Source: Lamellibrachia satsuma (Eukaryota; Annelida; Polychaeta; Sabellida; Siboglinidae). Taken from it: DNA of 64,000 bases. Within the stretch, counting starts at the first letter, position 1. Each line of letters opens with the position of its first letter. The DNA is taken from positions 255,501 through 319,500 of the forward strand of contig BSQZ01000028.1 of the NCBI GenBank assembly GCA_033239005.1, in the 5' to 3' direction. Shown here piece by piece: positions 13,053 through 24,700 of this stretch. The position numbers and the translations under genes are program-made. The notes under the pieces are model-generated. The model had not been told where the DNA came from. It did no database searches and saw nothing but the letters and a program-made list of their open reading frames with translations.

Positions 13053-16000
13053 ATAATATACAGTTACCAGTACTCATTGCAGTAGTCTGCTCTGTAAAGT
13101 CATTCATCATTCGAATTACGAGTAGGATTTTTGTTTTTGTTTCATTGTGAATCAGTTTATGCTACAACAGTATAACCATAGATAACCAAGAGCAAATGTT
13201 AAAATGTAATAATTGTATGTCTGTTTCAGGTGCATATTATTATTACAACACGGAGAAGAACAAGACTTATGAACAGACTGTCCTGGATATGAAAGTATAC
13301 GCTGACAAGTCCAAGATTCCGTACAAGTACATGTGACCTACATAACTATATGTGTTGTGACTGGCATAACAGTTTGCCAGAAAAATATCCCCTATTAATT
13401 CAACAGTGAAATCCTTGTGGGTTAAATTATACATTCATCTTTTTAACAGCCACAAAACTAAATATGGTAAACATCATGTGATACTAGTAGTAAATTTATG
13501 ATGTATATAATAAATGTTAAGTATACAAATAACTTTTTGTGGTTGCATACATAACACTTTTTAAGTCATTCTAGACTCCTACCTTTCAAAAATCCTACAG
13601 TTTTGTGGCTTTAGACACACTAAATCTTCAAATGTTAGCCAATATAGGCAGGTATGTCATATGGAATGTTCACCACTGCTTCTGACGAGATGGCTTTGGT
13701 GAAGTGCACTAGGGGTCATACGGAGGTCAAACATGGCTTGAAAGTCCTATTTTTAAGTATGAGAACATTTAAAATTACAAATACATATGCGTTTTTAGAC
13801 AATGTTTTCTTTATTGTTTAAGCAAAATTAAAGTTGAGTTGCCACCTGCTGATATTTGTTATTCTGTTTGTAGGTACGTCCAGTATGACTCTTGGTTCTA
13901 CTACAAAGGTCCAAAAGAAGGTGTCACTAACTGGACTGGCATGCCTCAAATCTTCCCAACTGGCATTCGGTCAGTCTTCATATGGCTTTCATGTACTATG
14001 CCTTAACCTGGAATGTTGGAGCAACTATTAGCTGGAAACTTAATAACATTTCGCCGTTGTGTGAAGACTTTTATTTTTAACCTTTTCTATGATATCCATC
14101 TATTGACAAATCTGTATACTTTATTTTTTAAATTGCCGAACCCTTTTGTCCTGATGCACCTCTGGGCTCAAGTTTCCATTCATTTAGACATGACACACAT
14201 TTTTTGTGTTATGTGAGTAATGTGTAGTAAAACACCCTTTCTTTAAAATATGGCATCAAAGCTTTTTAGTGGCATGTACATTTTTATTCAGTAATAAAAT
14301 CCTGTATTTTAGTCATTATTCATTGTAGTGTATATATAAAGTTAAAACAAAACGTGTTCATTTGCTTTATTCTGAAATCAACTGTTTGGTTGTTGGTGTC
14401 ACCGGTTTTTGTTGCTGGACACTTGGTAACGTATGTTAAAACTCATGTTAAAATCCTGGCCACATGTGTTCAAGTTTTATCATTACTCTGAATAAAATAA
14501 AAACTGTTGGTCAGTGGTAATGATCAAGAATACAGGTCGAGTCAGTTGGCAGAATTAATGGCCTCTTGTTAGAAAATCTATCCGGATAAATATCCAAAAA
14601 CAAAAGACATTATTATGTTGTTGTAGATCAATCTGGGAAAAGACTGGTTGGCCTGTCTCTGCCCACAACCGCTGGTGGTAAGTACCACAGGCTCACTCTG
14701 GTGAGGAGAGCTTGTACTAAGTCAACAAAGCCATATTTTAATCTACTTTAAAGAGTGCATACTTTTGTTAATATAATCAAAATAGTTTACTTTGATCAGG
14801 TAACTTGTGAAAACATGAACAGCCCTATGTCATAGAAGTGGAACTACTATTGCCGTTTTTGCCGAATTTTGACTGGGCTGTCGAAAATAATATTTAGTTA
14901 TCTGTTCGATGATTTCATCAAAACTACGTGGCATGTTTAGTGGAGGCTAGATAGGTTTGATTCTAGAGTAAATGATGCTGAAATGAGAACCACAAAAAAA
15001 TAATTACTGTTGTGAATGACACGCATTTTTTTTTATTTCATTACCTGTTTATATGTACATTTTGTATTTCAATCCTGTATTTACACTTAACTTAGGAATG
15101 ATACATCTAGTGTAAAACATTGTATAAGGACTTAATGTGTATTACAGTTATAACAAACTTTTACACAATTCAACAGGTCTGACAAGGTGGTTTATGCCAA
15201 ACAGAATGGTGGTAAATATAACTTCATTCTGGAAGAGAAATCGCAGAAATCGGTGCCAGTTGACCAGGTAAGTTAAGGGCTTTCTCCATATGTTGGTTGT
15301 TTGTGCTGTCTGGCCTTTTTAATGAATGCTGGTTTAATATAAAAAGAAAATACATGATTCCTCTGAAACTGTAGTAAATTTACTAATTACTGTGTCAATC
15401 AGTAGCTGGACAAATATCCTTTGATGGTATTAAGCCCAACAAACCAAAAATGGAGCAATTTTGCTCAAACGAACTGTCATGTCATATACTTTCCATATCA
15501 CTTTGTAGTCATGTATTTCAGTAGTTTTTAGTGTCTTTGCTCATAGCATATTTAGGATCTCACAAAAGGGGGCAACTTAGTCAGCCATTAGTTTTCCATG
15601 CTACCAATGTAGTGGCGCAAAAGGTTATTCATAAAAAATCTTATCGCAAATATGCCACTGGCTTGTACTAAATAGAATTTTTATGGAATTTATATGCAAA
15701 TATAAACATCTGTAATTAAAACAATATACTTTTGTAATGTTTACTTGAGTGAACCAAATATACAGGATTCAATGATATGACATTTGAGAATTGACTGTTG
15801 AATGAATGGCATTGTACTTCAGAATTTCTGGGACTATTTGATGAAGACGTCAAAGGAATGGGGTTTGATTACCTATGAACAGGTAGGGCATTCTCGTAAA
15901 CTTTATCCAATATCTACTGAAGGGATATGAATTTCAATGTATGAATTAGGTTCAGTTTCCAGCCCACCAAACCTTGAACACTTTGAAATTGTGTGTAATT

Positions 16001-19000
16001 TATTAAATGTGCCTCCTCACTTAGATTTTTTGCTCATCTCATTTAAAATTTATTTTATAAAAAATCAAACTTACCCAACATCCACTATGATTTACTAGCT
16101 TGATTGTGCAACTTTTTATGTAGCTTTTGTGAAATCATCAGACCAAGTATTAAATTATTTTATGTTTGGCCGACCATCAGTTGAAGTAAAATGGAAAACT
16201 CATGAACGATGCATTTATATACGTCTACACGTGTTTCACTCTTTATGTCGTTGACTCTCCTTGCGCTCATGAAAGACATGTCCGTCAATTTCAATGGGCT
16301 GAAGGCTCCATACTGACTGTGCAACTTACCAGATCTAATCACCAGAGACAATTCTTTCGACAATTTGAACAAAAGTATGCACCTTTTTATTAAATCGACT
16401 GCAGATATTACAAGAAACCGGATTCGCGATGGGCTAAATCAGTTGAAGATGGAGTTTTAAATGCAAAATAAGATGTTTACATTTGTGTTTCTTAGGACTG
16501 GCTGAATTACGAATTTGACTACATTAGTGCAATGTACAGCGATGTCACGCTTGGTCGCACATGGCTCACACAGATGGGACAGGCAGCGGCCAAGCATGGA
16601 ATCACCATACAGTATTGCATGTCTCCCTCCCGTGCTGCCCTGCAGTCCCTCGAGATCCCTGTTGTCACACAGGTATGGTTTCCAGATTTTCCGTTGCTAC
16701 TGTTAAATAAACCCCCAATTGCTGACCTTTAAGGTTATGCAAATGTCAATGTCTTTTAGCCAGTATTTACTTCAAGAAACCACTGAGAGTGGTAATTAAT
16801 CACCAGGGCTCATGCATTGAAAATTTATGCTCTTGCATAATTTTGAATCTTATTCAGTGCTGATTTGAGTTATTTCACATGCTGCGTCGCACTAACAACG
16901 GGGGTAATGTGTAGTGTGCCCTGAACAGCAAATGAATGCTTTGCTTTTTCAACATATTTCCGTATAGTGCAACAATGTTAGTGGTCTCCCTCCCTGTCCA
17001 GGCCCGGGCCAGTGGTGATTACCAACCTGGGAATGACGATTGGAAGATCGGGGTGTCGTCCATCTTCATGGATGCTATCGGTGTGGCCCCTTTCAAGGAC
17101 AACTTCTGGACAACAACTGACCAGCCAGGCAATCCTTATGGTGAGGAGGACGACCAACGGAGACTACCCAAAATAACCTGTGGCACCCCTGGTGCATAGT
17201 ATAACACTAATATAAAGGTGAAATAACCCGTGGCTCTCCTGGTGCATAGTATGACACTAATATAAAGGTGAAATAACCCGCGGTGCCCCAGTACATAATA
17301 TAACACTAATTATAAAGGTGAAATAACCAGTGGCGCCTCTGGTACATAATATAACTCTTATATAAAGGTGAAATAATGTGAGATTGTTGACAATCACAAT
17401 ACGTAATTCATGCAAACCTTTTTAGCCTGAAACAATTGGGTGTCTGCCATAGCACGGTCAATTGCAATCTGAGTTATTAAAACTCGGATCAGCCAATTTT
17501 TGTGTTCTGAAGCTAGCGTTGTGATTTCTGTTTAAAGTCAGTAAGCATATTGTTAATATGATGTATTCTTTGCTGAAACAGTAATTCTTTCCAACTCTCT
17601 AATTTGAAGGGTAATGACTATTGGTTTCCTTAGTGGTTGGAATAAATTATACAAGGACACTTCTGGAAAAGTTTTAATATTAAGCAAAATGTCCTACTTG
17701 TTCAGACTGAAAATTCAGCCTCGCCCATGTTAAATGAGATTAATTTATTAATCAAAATAACTATTCCAGGGGTCCTTTAGTAAGATTTAATTAAAATTGA
17801 TTGTTTGTGCCTGCAGGAAAACGGGAGACACACCCAGTGATCATAGCCCTGGCGTCGACGCTCAGCACTGGTCCAGTTGGGGTTGGTGATGGGATCGGTT
17901 TCTCCGATGTCTCCCTCATTATGAGGTTAGTGATTCTAGTCATGTTAGATATGGCTCTCATGGTAGATAGAATACAAAACATGGTGCATTTTATGGAGTG
18001 TGAGAATGTGAAAACATGTTAATATGTTTAATTCTTTCCTTGTCTGGCATGTTATTGTAGTGGTGTGGAAGGTCTTCATTGTAAAATGTTGTAACGATAG
18101 TTGTAACAAATTAAACTAACTGTTCATAATTGTAATGTAGCACCTCAGATACAATTGGAACCTGGTTACATTACTAATAACAGTTACTACTCATCCATGT
18201 TAAGTTTAACCTTCTTCTACCAACGTCTTCTGTTCTCCGTGCTCTCTTTGTCAGTCTCCTCACTCATTCCCTGTATGTGTCCTGCCTGTCACAGTCTGCT
18301 CCCCACTACCTTCGTCCTCCCCACTACCTTCGTCCTCCCCACTACCTTCGTCCTCCCCCCTACCTTCGTCCTCCCCCTACCTTCGTCCTCCCCCTACCTT
18401 CGTCCTCCCCCTACCTTCGTCCTCCCCCCTACCTTCGTCCTCCCCCTACCTTCGTCCTCCCCCCTACCTTCGTCCTCCCCCTACCTTCGTCCTCCCCCTA
18501 CCTTCGTCCTCCCCCCTACCTTCGTCCTCCCCCCTACCTTCGTCCTCCCCCCTACCTTCGTCCTCCCCCTACCTTCGTCCTCCCCCCACCTTCGTCCTCC
18601 CCTACCTTCGTCCTCCCCCTACCTTCGTCCCCCCCTACCTTCGTCCTCCCCCTACCTTCGTCCTCCCCCTACCTTCGTCCTCTCCCCTACCTTCGTCCTC
18701 CCCCTACCTTCGCCCTCCCCCTACCTTCGTCCCTCCCCTACCTTCGTCCTCCCCCTACCTTCGTCCTCCCCCTACCTTCGTCCTCCCCTACCTTCGCCCT
18801 CCCCTACCTTCGTCCTCCCCCTACCTTCATCCTCCCCCTACCTTCGTCCTCCCCTACCTTCGCCCTCCCCCTACCTTCGTCCTCCCCACTACCTTCGTCC
18901 TCCCCTACCTTCGTCCTCCCCCTACCTTCGTCCTCCCCCCTACCTTCGTCCTCCCCCCTACCTTCGTCCTCCCCCTACCTTCGTCCTCCCCCCTACCTTC

Positions 19001-22000
19001 GTCCTCCCCCTACCTTCGTCCTCCCCCTACCTTCGTCCTCCCCCCTACCTTCGTCCTCCCCCTACCTTCGTCCTCCCCCTACCTTCCCCTCCCCCTACCT
19101 TCGTCCTCCCCACTACCTTCGCCCTCCCCCTACCTTCGTCCTCCCCTACCTTCGTCCTCCCCACTACCTTCGCCCTCCCCACTACCTCGCCCCTCCCCTA
19201 CCTTCGTCCCTCCCCCTACCTTCGCCCTCCCCTACCTTCGTCCTCCCCCTACCTTCGTCCTCCCCTACCTTCGCCCTCCCCTACCTTCGTCCTCCCCCTA
19301 CCTTCGCTCCTCCCCCTACCTTCGTCCTCCCCTACCTTCGTCCTCCCCCTACCTTCGTCCTCCCCCTACCTTCGTCCTCCTCCCTACCTTCGTCCTCCCT
19401 CCTACCTTTGTCCTCCCCCTACCTTCGTCCTCCCCCCTACCTTCGTCCTCAGGTGTTTCACCATCCTCATTCTCTCATCTTGTATCCCTTTACATATTCA
19501 CGTACCCAGTTGTTCTCTGCTACCCGTCGCTTCGCCTCCTGTCTCTGTGTCGGTACACGTGTTCCCAACTTATATACACAAGCCAGTACCCAGCCTCCAA
19601 TACTTTCCACTCTCCCCCATGTTACCGCTCCTACTTCCACCTTCCTTGTACCTTCTCCCTGATATTTCCTTCATCCATACATGCTGTTAACCTGACCACT
19701 CAAACCTGCAGAATATTGATGTATGAAAGTTTGACTTGTAAGAACTAAGTTGTGGCCTAAGTTGTGGCCTATCAGGAACTGGTAAGATGTGACTTACTCT
19801 GCTTCAGAAGAAAGAGGCCTCTGTTAGTGGAAGTGACATGTGGTAAACTTGCCCTGTTAGTGTTGTGTATTTCTGTCTGTGCAGGTCTTGCAATAATGAT
19901 GGTCTCCTGCTGAAGCCATCCAAACCTGCCAAAGCCATCGACAAGCAGATAATCCAGGTACTACAACCTCACAGTTCATTCTAGTGTTGTCCATAATATA
20001 TTCAGTAAGTGTTCTCTAGTTTAAGGAAATGTTATTCTATAATTCTGTTCAATAAGTATGCCATGCCATAGTCAAGCATTGTTTCTATCAACATTCTATG
20101 GTTATGCCATTCTGTAGTCAAGTATTGTTTCTATCAACATTCTATGGTTATGCCATTCCTTAGTCTAGCATTGTTTCTATCAACATTCTATCATTATGCC
20201 ATTCCTTAGTCAAGCATTGTTTCTATCAACATTCTATCATTATGCCATTCCTTAGTCAAACATTGTTTCTATCAACATTCTATGGTTATGCCATTCCTTA
20301 GTCAAGCATTGTTTCTATCAACATTCTATCATTATGCCATTCCTTAGTCAAACATTGTTTCCATCAACATTCTATGGTTATGCCATTCCTTAGTCAAGCA
20401 TTGTTTCTATCAACATTCTATGGTTATGCCATTCCTTAGTCAAGCATTGTTTCTATCAACATTCTATCATTATGCCATTCCTTAGTCAAGCATTGTTTCT
20501 ATCAACATTCTATGGTTATGCCATTCTTTAGTCAAGCATTGTTTCTATCAACATTCTATGGTTATGCCATTCTTTAGTCAAGCATTGTTTCCATCAACAT
20601 TCTATGGTTATGCCATTCCTTAGTCAAGCATTGTTTCTAATAATGTTATATGATTATTACTATTGCTTTCATAGTTTGTTGTAAGAATGTTGAAAATAGA
20701 TCAATTGTTCAATAAGTCATGACACAGAAGCAACATGTGCTTCTAAAACTGATGTGACCTTCCCTTCTAGGCAGCCTTCAATGGTTTTACTGGGGAAGTC
20801 TGGAGTACCTATTCCTCTATCTCTGGGATGAGCTTTGGCATCATCTTGGGAGCGGACATGCAGACGAACGAGAGTATGTTAGTGGGACCTACTGATGCTG
20901 GCTTTTGCCCTCAAGTGAGCAGTCTTAGAATTCTGTTATCATAAAATCATGTTACATTAGCATAAACTACAGCTATTCTGGCATCTTGACCTCTAATATA
21001 TGTTTTAATTAATATTTTTTTAATATATTGACCATTTGTTTTGATTTGAATAATTTTACTCAAATATCATGATTGCATTGCATGCTGAAAGGCATTCATA
21101 AAAAGATAATGGTTAAATATAGTTTTCGATTGTGGTTCATTAAACTATACCTACACATGATACTTAACTATTTCAGATATCAAACTATCCTTGTAGTGCC
21201 TTGAGTAAGTGTATTGGTCCTTATGAGCATTGGTATGACTTTCTCAGTCCGGCCGGACCATGGTGTATGGAACAAACATTGGAGCAGGCGGAGCAGCAGC
21301 TGAGTTCAGTGACTCTCAGCCACTGCTTCTGAAGGGTTGCAGCAAGCTCCAGTTCTGTCTCTACTACCTCACTCCTGTCATCCAACATCGGTAAGTATCT
21401 CATTGTCTACTGTGTAACACATTCCATGTAACACACTAAGTGTAACACATGCTGTGTAACATTCCATGTTACACACTCAGTGCAATGCACTCAGCTGTGT
21501 AGCACATGCTGTGTAACACACTTGTTGTATCATGCTGTGTAACACATGCTGTGTAACACTCAGTTTAGCTGTGTAACACTCAGTATAATGATATTGTAGA
21601 ACGACTACTTTATTTGCTGTTGTTGTGTTGTGTTCACTGTAAAATAACAAAAAGTAATATATGTGCATTCACATGCACAGTTACTGTTTGCTACAAACGT
21701 GAAGATGCTACTTCTTTGGGAATTTATTGTAACACACTTGAATTTTATTTTTTATTCACTCTGATTTTGACAATATTTTTTATTGAGAAATAATATTACT
21801 TTGTAGCCATGTTTCAGAGCTCCTTTACTCCTGTAATGCTACTACATCACATTTCATTGACATTTGTTATCTCTTCAGATTACCCAGTACAATGCATCAT
21901 TATTACATTTATTACATTTCGGAAATGTCAAGCTGTAATGGCGCGAGTTCTGATATTAATTTGGTTGAACCATTCCTTAATTTTAATTCCTTTCAATTTC

Positions 22001-22593
22001 TTTTTTCCCATCCCTTAACATTAATTTGTTTTGTACAATGTTCTATTATTTTTTTTCATGGCAAGCAAATTACTATTTTTGTAATTACCACAAAGGAAAT
22101 ATTATCTTATGAATCTTGCACGTTGTATCATGGTTGCATACTTCTGATATCGTGCAAACATATCTTGTTTATTTTGCCATCTAAAAATTTGAGTCTGCAT
22201 ATTAGCCAGTATAAATTTGTTGGACTCAATATTCTTTTAAAATCATTAATAAAACTCCTTAACAATTTCCTTTAAATTCTTGTGTCGTAAAAAAATAGTC
22301 CTTTAAATTCCTCTTTGACTGTAAATGTAATTGCATGAAATGTGCCTCTTTGCAGTGGTCAAGAGTTGCTGCTGTATGGGGAGCTGTCCAAGTGGGTAGT
22401 CATGGCAACCCAACGAATCTCCAACATTGCTATCTCATCTGAAGACGTCCAGGTGGAGTTGACCGGTGCACCATGGGAAGTGGTCATCTTCAGTCTCAGC
22501 TATGGTGGACAGTTTCTTCAGGTGCCCTGCATCATGTCTAATGGAGGACGTGCTCGCATCAGTGTTGCAGAGGGAACATGTATACCAGTGTAG
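721..22593 (+). CDS. Secreted/lumenal GH36-like (clan GH-D-like) glycosidase, 17 exons, complete
   Basis: Coding exons: 721-781, 7505-7797, 8265-8428, 9873-10116, 10917-11022, 13230-13326, 13874-13969, 14627-14677, 15177-15267, 15823-15882, 16496-16672, 17002-17140, 17817-17925, 19885-19957, 20771-20914, 21248-21390, 22356-22593. They total 2286 nt (761 residues plus stop), every junction is GT/AG, and every phase matches. Residues 1-20 form a signal peptide (positive start, then a VSILQVIALSIA core). Several N-glycosylation sequons follow (NRS, NGT, NKT, NWT, NES). From about residue 255 the protein reads like a glycosidase TIM barrel: GWWTDNGAYYYYN, YVQYDSW (Asp near 327), EQDW (Asp 422), CMS (Cys 462), ARASGDY (Asp 486). 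CMS followed by RAS-D-[FY] mirrors the end of the raffinose-synthase/GH36 barrel, where that Asp is the acid/base; Asp 422 would be the nucleophile candidate. These assignments are inferred. A beta-rich C-terminal region (about 600-761) follows. Substrate unknown. The acceptor of exon 3 (8264) is the least certain junction, chosen because the better-placed AG at 8248 gives the wrong phase. Confidence 0.85.
1260..1720. repeat. Short local duplications in intron 1
   Basis: Two imperfect duplications are visible. A segment beginning ACACCAAAACAAC recurs about 66 bp apart (1302 and 1362 regions). A segment containing ATAAAGCTTATTCC recurs about 190 bp apart (1508 and 1697 regions), each time after CCAACGCAAC. 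No coding content is seen. Confidence 0.5.
2455..2487. repeat. 33-bp near-perfect palindrome
   Basis: Sixteen-base arms (GCGGGTCATTGTGGGA and its reverse complement, one transition mismatch) flank one central T. It lies in intron 1 inside a wider weak inverted repeat (CACTCCG-AT near 2406 against its complement near 2500). It is probably part of a small DNA-transposon derivative. Confidence 0.6.
2543..2722 (-). mobile_element. Fragment of a hAT-like MITE family
   Basis: This segment is the reverse complement of the first part of the complete element at 39146-39852. It shares the AT-rich TGATTTAAAT-type run, the GTTAAATTCATATAAATCAG stretch, and the terminal CAGGGTTGTTTGATT (here ending AACCCTG at 2722). 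The other end of the element is missing or diverged beyond about 2543. Confidence 0.6.
3034..4010 (+). mobile_element. Degenerate non-LTR retrotransposon (LINE), fragment A
   Basis: The piece at 3034-3222 resembles the linker between endonuclease and reverse transcriptase (QSWITTEIL, ERDKAL). The piece at 3337-3663 resembles the RT start (FNNFFISIASSL, RASKAIDLDDLSARFIKD, HVVNMSIAHG). It continues through a stop and frameshifts with VIPLHRKGNR-FRPISIL and the box A-like LLDLQKAFDAV near 3891. Pieces are out of frame with each other, so this is a dead copy. It lies in intron 1 of gene 1, same strand. Confidence 0.75.
4299..6775 (+). mobile_element. Degenerate jockey/CR1-like LINE, fragment B
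   Basis: A second, separate copy. The endonuclease-RT linker is at 4950-5177 (LKEKDHAHKAWK, DYQVFSELQ, KHLFSFAKSK). RT motifs continue in shifting frames: SVYLDFSEAFHSV (5690s), GVPQGSQIGPLLF-YINDL then the catalytic YADD at 5964-5975, and NADKCCIMTFTNKK near 6003. The C-terminal part is at 6204-6725 (HRRQVADLISLHKCV). It ends with a GCTAAATAAAATACA tail near 6748. A 19-bp unit is triplicated at 6182-6239. Many stops and frameshifts make it inactive. Confidence 0.8.
8770..8880 (-). pseudogene. THAP-like zinc-finger relic
   Basis: On the minus strand a short reading reads M-DYCAAFDCNANSSKNK, then a SWSKFPME stretch. This resembles the start of a THAP domain (C-x4-C, then F/W-x-F-P). The rest of the domain and any transposase are not visible. 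It may be a decayed P-element/THAP transposon piece in intron 3 of gene 1, or chance. Confidence 0.25.
9551..9840 (+). repeat. Direct duplication, about 207 bp apart
   Basis: A segment of about 80 bp at 9551-9635 (ACTGAGTGGCT-like, AATGTCC, TGTAGCCATAC) is repeated at 9758-9840 with moderate divergence, just before exon 4 of gene 1. No coding content is seen. Confidence 0.5.
10740..10912 (+). repeat. Degenerate tandem repeat before exon 5
   Basis: About four imperfect copies of a 40-50 bp unit (AGTACTTGTCTCTGTC, CATGTGAAGCCTGGCCTA) run directly into the acceptor of exon 5 at 10916. The last copy supplies the pyrimidine-rich tract. Confidence 0.5.
10917..17140 (+). CDS. Gene 1 exons 5-12: catalytic TIM-barrel core
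   Basis: Eight exons carry the conserved barrel signatures in order: W-T-D-N-G-A-Y (junction of exons 5 and 6), Y-V-Q-Y-D-S-W (exon 7), A-H-N-R-W-W (exon 8), E-Q-D-W (junction of exons 10 and 11), Q-Y-C-M-S (exon 11) and A-R-A-S-G-D-Y (exon 12). Exon 8 (51 nt) and exon 10 (60 nt) are very short but have clean splice sites and fitting phase. The order resembles GH36/raffinose synthase strands beta1 to beta6. The alternative is a related uncharacterised barrel family that keeps the fold but not the activity. Confidence 0.6.
11322..11529 (+). repeat. 52-bp minisatellite, 4 copies, hairpin in each
   Basis: Copies start at 11322, 11374, 11426 and 11478 and are almost identical (a C/T change alternates in ACACATC/ACACGTC). 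Each contains the inverted repeat AGTCCACTA and TAGTGGACT around a 10-nt loop. Confidence 0.85.
11898..12943 (-). mobile_element. RTE-like LINE C-terminal fragment interrupted by a minisatellite
   Basis: Minus strand, 12943-12677: TYLGGAVYMSDEVDTRI, RLRSSVWECRGISL, LLYACETWTVYS, the typical end of an endonuclease-RT polyprotein. After the 29-bp array it resumes at about 12230-11898: KIKWPDKISDTVLTRASM, TQPRWAGHVIRMPEECLP, ESWGN-DRPRW. It is degenerate and lies in intron 5 of gene 1, antisense to it. Confidence 0.8.
12245..12742 (+). repeat. 29-bp minisatellite, about 17 copies, born inside a LINE
   Basis: The unit is CTGTAGACTGTCCAGGTCTC plus ACATGGCGG. On the minus strand it reads through the ETWTVYS codons of the surrounding RTE-like LINE, so the array expanded from retrotransposon coding sequence. 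Copies differ mainly at CATGG/CACAG positions. Confidence 0.85.
12959..13046. repeat. (TA)n microsatellite
   Basis: Pure TA run of roughly 88 bp in intron 5 of gene 1. Confidence 0.95.
17170..17376 (+). repeat. 50-bp tandem repeat, 4 copies
   Basis: Copies begin at about 17171, 17221, 17271 and 17321, each starting AAATAACC and ending TATAAAGGTG. The array lies immediately downstream of exon 12 of gene 1. Confidence 0.8.
18298..19450 (+). repeat. Pyrimidine-rich minisatellite, about 16-bp unit, roughly 70 copies
   Basis: The unit CCCCCTACCTTCGTCCT varies in its C-run length. It fills most of the intron between exons 13 and 14 of gene 1. Two long open frames cross it (LPSSSPYLRPP-type), but they are a by-product of the repeat and the flanking splice sites of gene 1 ignore them. 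The array carries no AG dinucleotide on the sense strand. Confidence 0.9.
20070..20638 (+). repeat. 46-bp minisatellite, about 13 copies
   Basis: The unit TATGCCATTCCTTAGTCAAG-CATTGTTTCTATCAACATTC-TATGGT varies at GGTTATG/CATTATG and a few other positions. It lies in the intron between exons 14 and 15 of gene 1. Confidence 0.9.
21405..21580 (+). repeat. Irregular TGTGTAACAC-type repeats
   Basis: Short imperfect repeats of TGTGTAACACATGCTG follow exon 16 of gene 1. The unit is too degenerate for a fixed period. Confidence 0.6.
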
Positions 22594-24700
22594 AAATGGC
22601 TCCACACCAAAATCATCAATATGTTAACTAGATTCACAGTAAAATTACTTACTTGTAATTTTACATCAGAAAGAGATTTACTGGACTAAGGTTTCGAATG
22701 CGATTACTGCACTTATCAGCTTTGTCGTTCTTGCGAATGTCTGTTTATTTACATATATGTGTGCCATAGAATTAACTATATGTAAGTACATTTGTGTAAA
22801 CTCTGCAGTGCACGTTTAACTATTAATTAACCATTTTAGTGATGTAGTAGTCATTCTAATTAATGTAATGTAAACTAACAATGGTACATTCCACATATTT
22901 TTTTATTTATGCACTATTTACTATGCACTATTTACATTTTTGCTTACATTGTTACAATATATTTGTAAACATTTAGAAGTTGTTGCAGTATATTTGTAAA
23001 CATTTAGAAGTTGCTGCAATATATTCAGAAGTAAATTGGGGAAAAAATATGATGAGGTCATTGTGCAAAGTATATTATAGCCATTGCCTGTACAAAGATC
23101 CACTGGACCATGTCGTCAACATAACTCATTGTGTGGCCATTGTTACTAAAACCGCCTCCAACTGCGTTTTAAATCCAATTAAAGTTTGAATAGTATCATG
23201 CCTATTGAAATATTGTATTAATTAATTTTGCCATAAAAGTTGAATTTCATTTATGCATAAATATCCCATAATTCATGCAGATGAACGGTTTTGTAATGAG
23301 AATCTATGGGTTCTCAGCGCAGTTATGCTGCAACAGTACACTGACTTTGTTTTCACTGCATACTGCCACTGCACCACCGCAAACTTCCAGAAACGTTTCA
23401 AACGAATGCATAAAAATACGCAATGTAGCCAATATTGTTTAAGATGAAAAGTATTTCCAATAAACTTCTTAATGATTATTGAAACTCGTTTGGAACATGG
23501 AGATGGATCGTCCACACACTTGGCATAGGAATAACAACACTAAAATAGCACTAACCCAGGCCCCTGGAGGGAAAACAAAGGTCAAACTCGCAGGGAGGAG
23601 TGTGGAAGTAGAGAACTAACTGGGATAGTTATTGCAAGATGGCAGATCGTACGAAGTGGCCTTGTGTAGCAACCAGGGTGCGAAGTAAGAAATGTGTGTA
23701 CTCAACATGCAGTACTGAGTTAGCATTACGAAAAAACAATTATCATGTATGATGAATGTTTATTCCATGCAAACAAAAATGTGTACTTTTCATTATGCAG
23801 CAAACACTTGAAATAAACACAATGTGCGTAATTTTATTTTCATATACAAGAACAAGTGCCACACAAGAAATAAACGTGTCATTTCAAAACTGCTGTATTT
23901 TAAAACTTTGTTATCACTGAAATGTAGACATTCAAATGTACAACATAACTCATCACACACAATATATAATAAAGTATTATAATGTGCATAACATTGTTTA
24001 AATGTGCATGGTAGCATATTAACTTTTGACATTTCCTAGCAATGTCAGTAAGATTGTACATCTAATAAATAGTTCCTTTCCAAATGCTGCAAACATTCTT
24101 TTTAAAAGGATTTTACTATTTTTAGAAGCGTTTAAAGCATTGTAGATCCTGTTGCACACACAACAAAAACGTGTTGTGTAACAAGTAGTGGATTTCACGG
24201 TATTAGTAATACAATTATGTAAAGTAAGTTAAGGTACTAAAAGGTGCCAAAATTAAGAAAACACTAACAAATACAATTTAGGTACAAATTACAAATCGGG
24301 TACTACCAACTGGAAAGACATCAACTTCATAAACATCATAGTCCGCTGTCCAAAGAGTGCTGCACGACACGCCTGCCTTGGTAAGTTAAGGATCTGTCGA
24401 TCATCTACAACGTATTTGCATGGATTTCTTGGTGGAGATTTGTTTGCGGGAGCTGGTGCCAATCACATCATGTACTAGTCTAGACAGATGCCGACGTGTT
24501 CGCATGTCTAGACAAAACTGCGTAGTAGCCAAACTGGCGATGGTGCAAAACAGTAACTTGTTTGTTATTCATTGCACTTGCTGGTTAATTACATGTGCTG
24601 TGTCAAGGCTTACTAATGTTACCCACAATTCCTGCTCAGTCTAGAAGAATTAACTTCTATGCTATTCACTAATGAATGTTACACTAGTCTCCAGCTCAGT
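22594..24700. other. Gap between convergent genes (3' UTRs)
   Basis: This 2.1-kb gap lies between the stop codons of the two tail-to-tail genes. A possible gene 1 poly(A) signal is ATTAAA at 23178-23183. Possible gene 2 signals (AATAAA on the minus strand) are at 23833-23838 and 23759-23764, so the transcripts may end close together. No exon was recognised. A 25-bp stretch around 22975-23010 is duplicated. Confidence 0.4.

Noticed and set aside
18155..19690. Open frames of 511 and 461 codons rich in Pro-Ser-Leu
   Set aside because: They are read from the pyrimidine minisatellite inside an intron of gene 1; two frames are open at once and there is no conserved domain.
20771..20873. Shorter exon 15 of gene 1 using the GTATGT donor at 20874
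   Set aside because: It leaves one nucleotide that puts exon 16 out of frame with a stop; the donor at 20915 (GTGAGC) keeps the frame.
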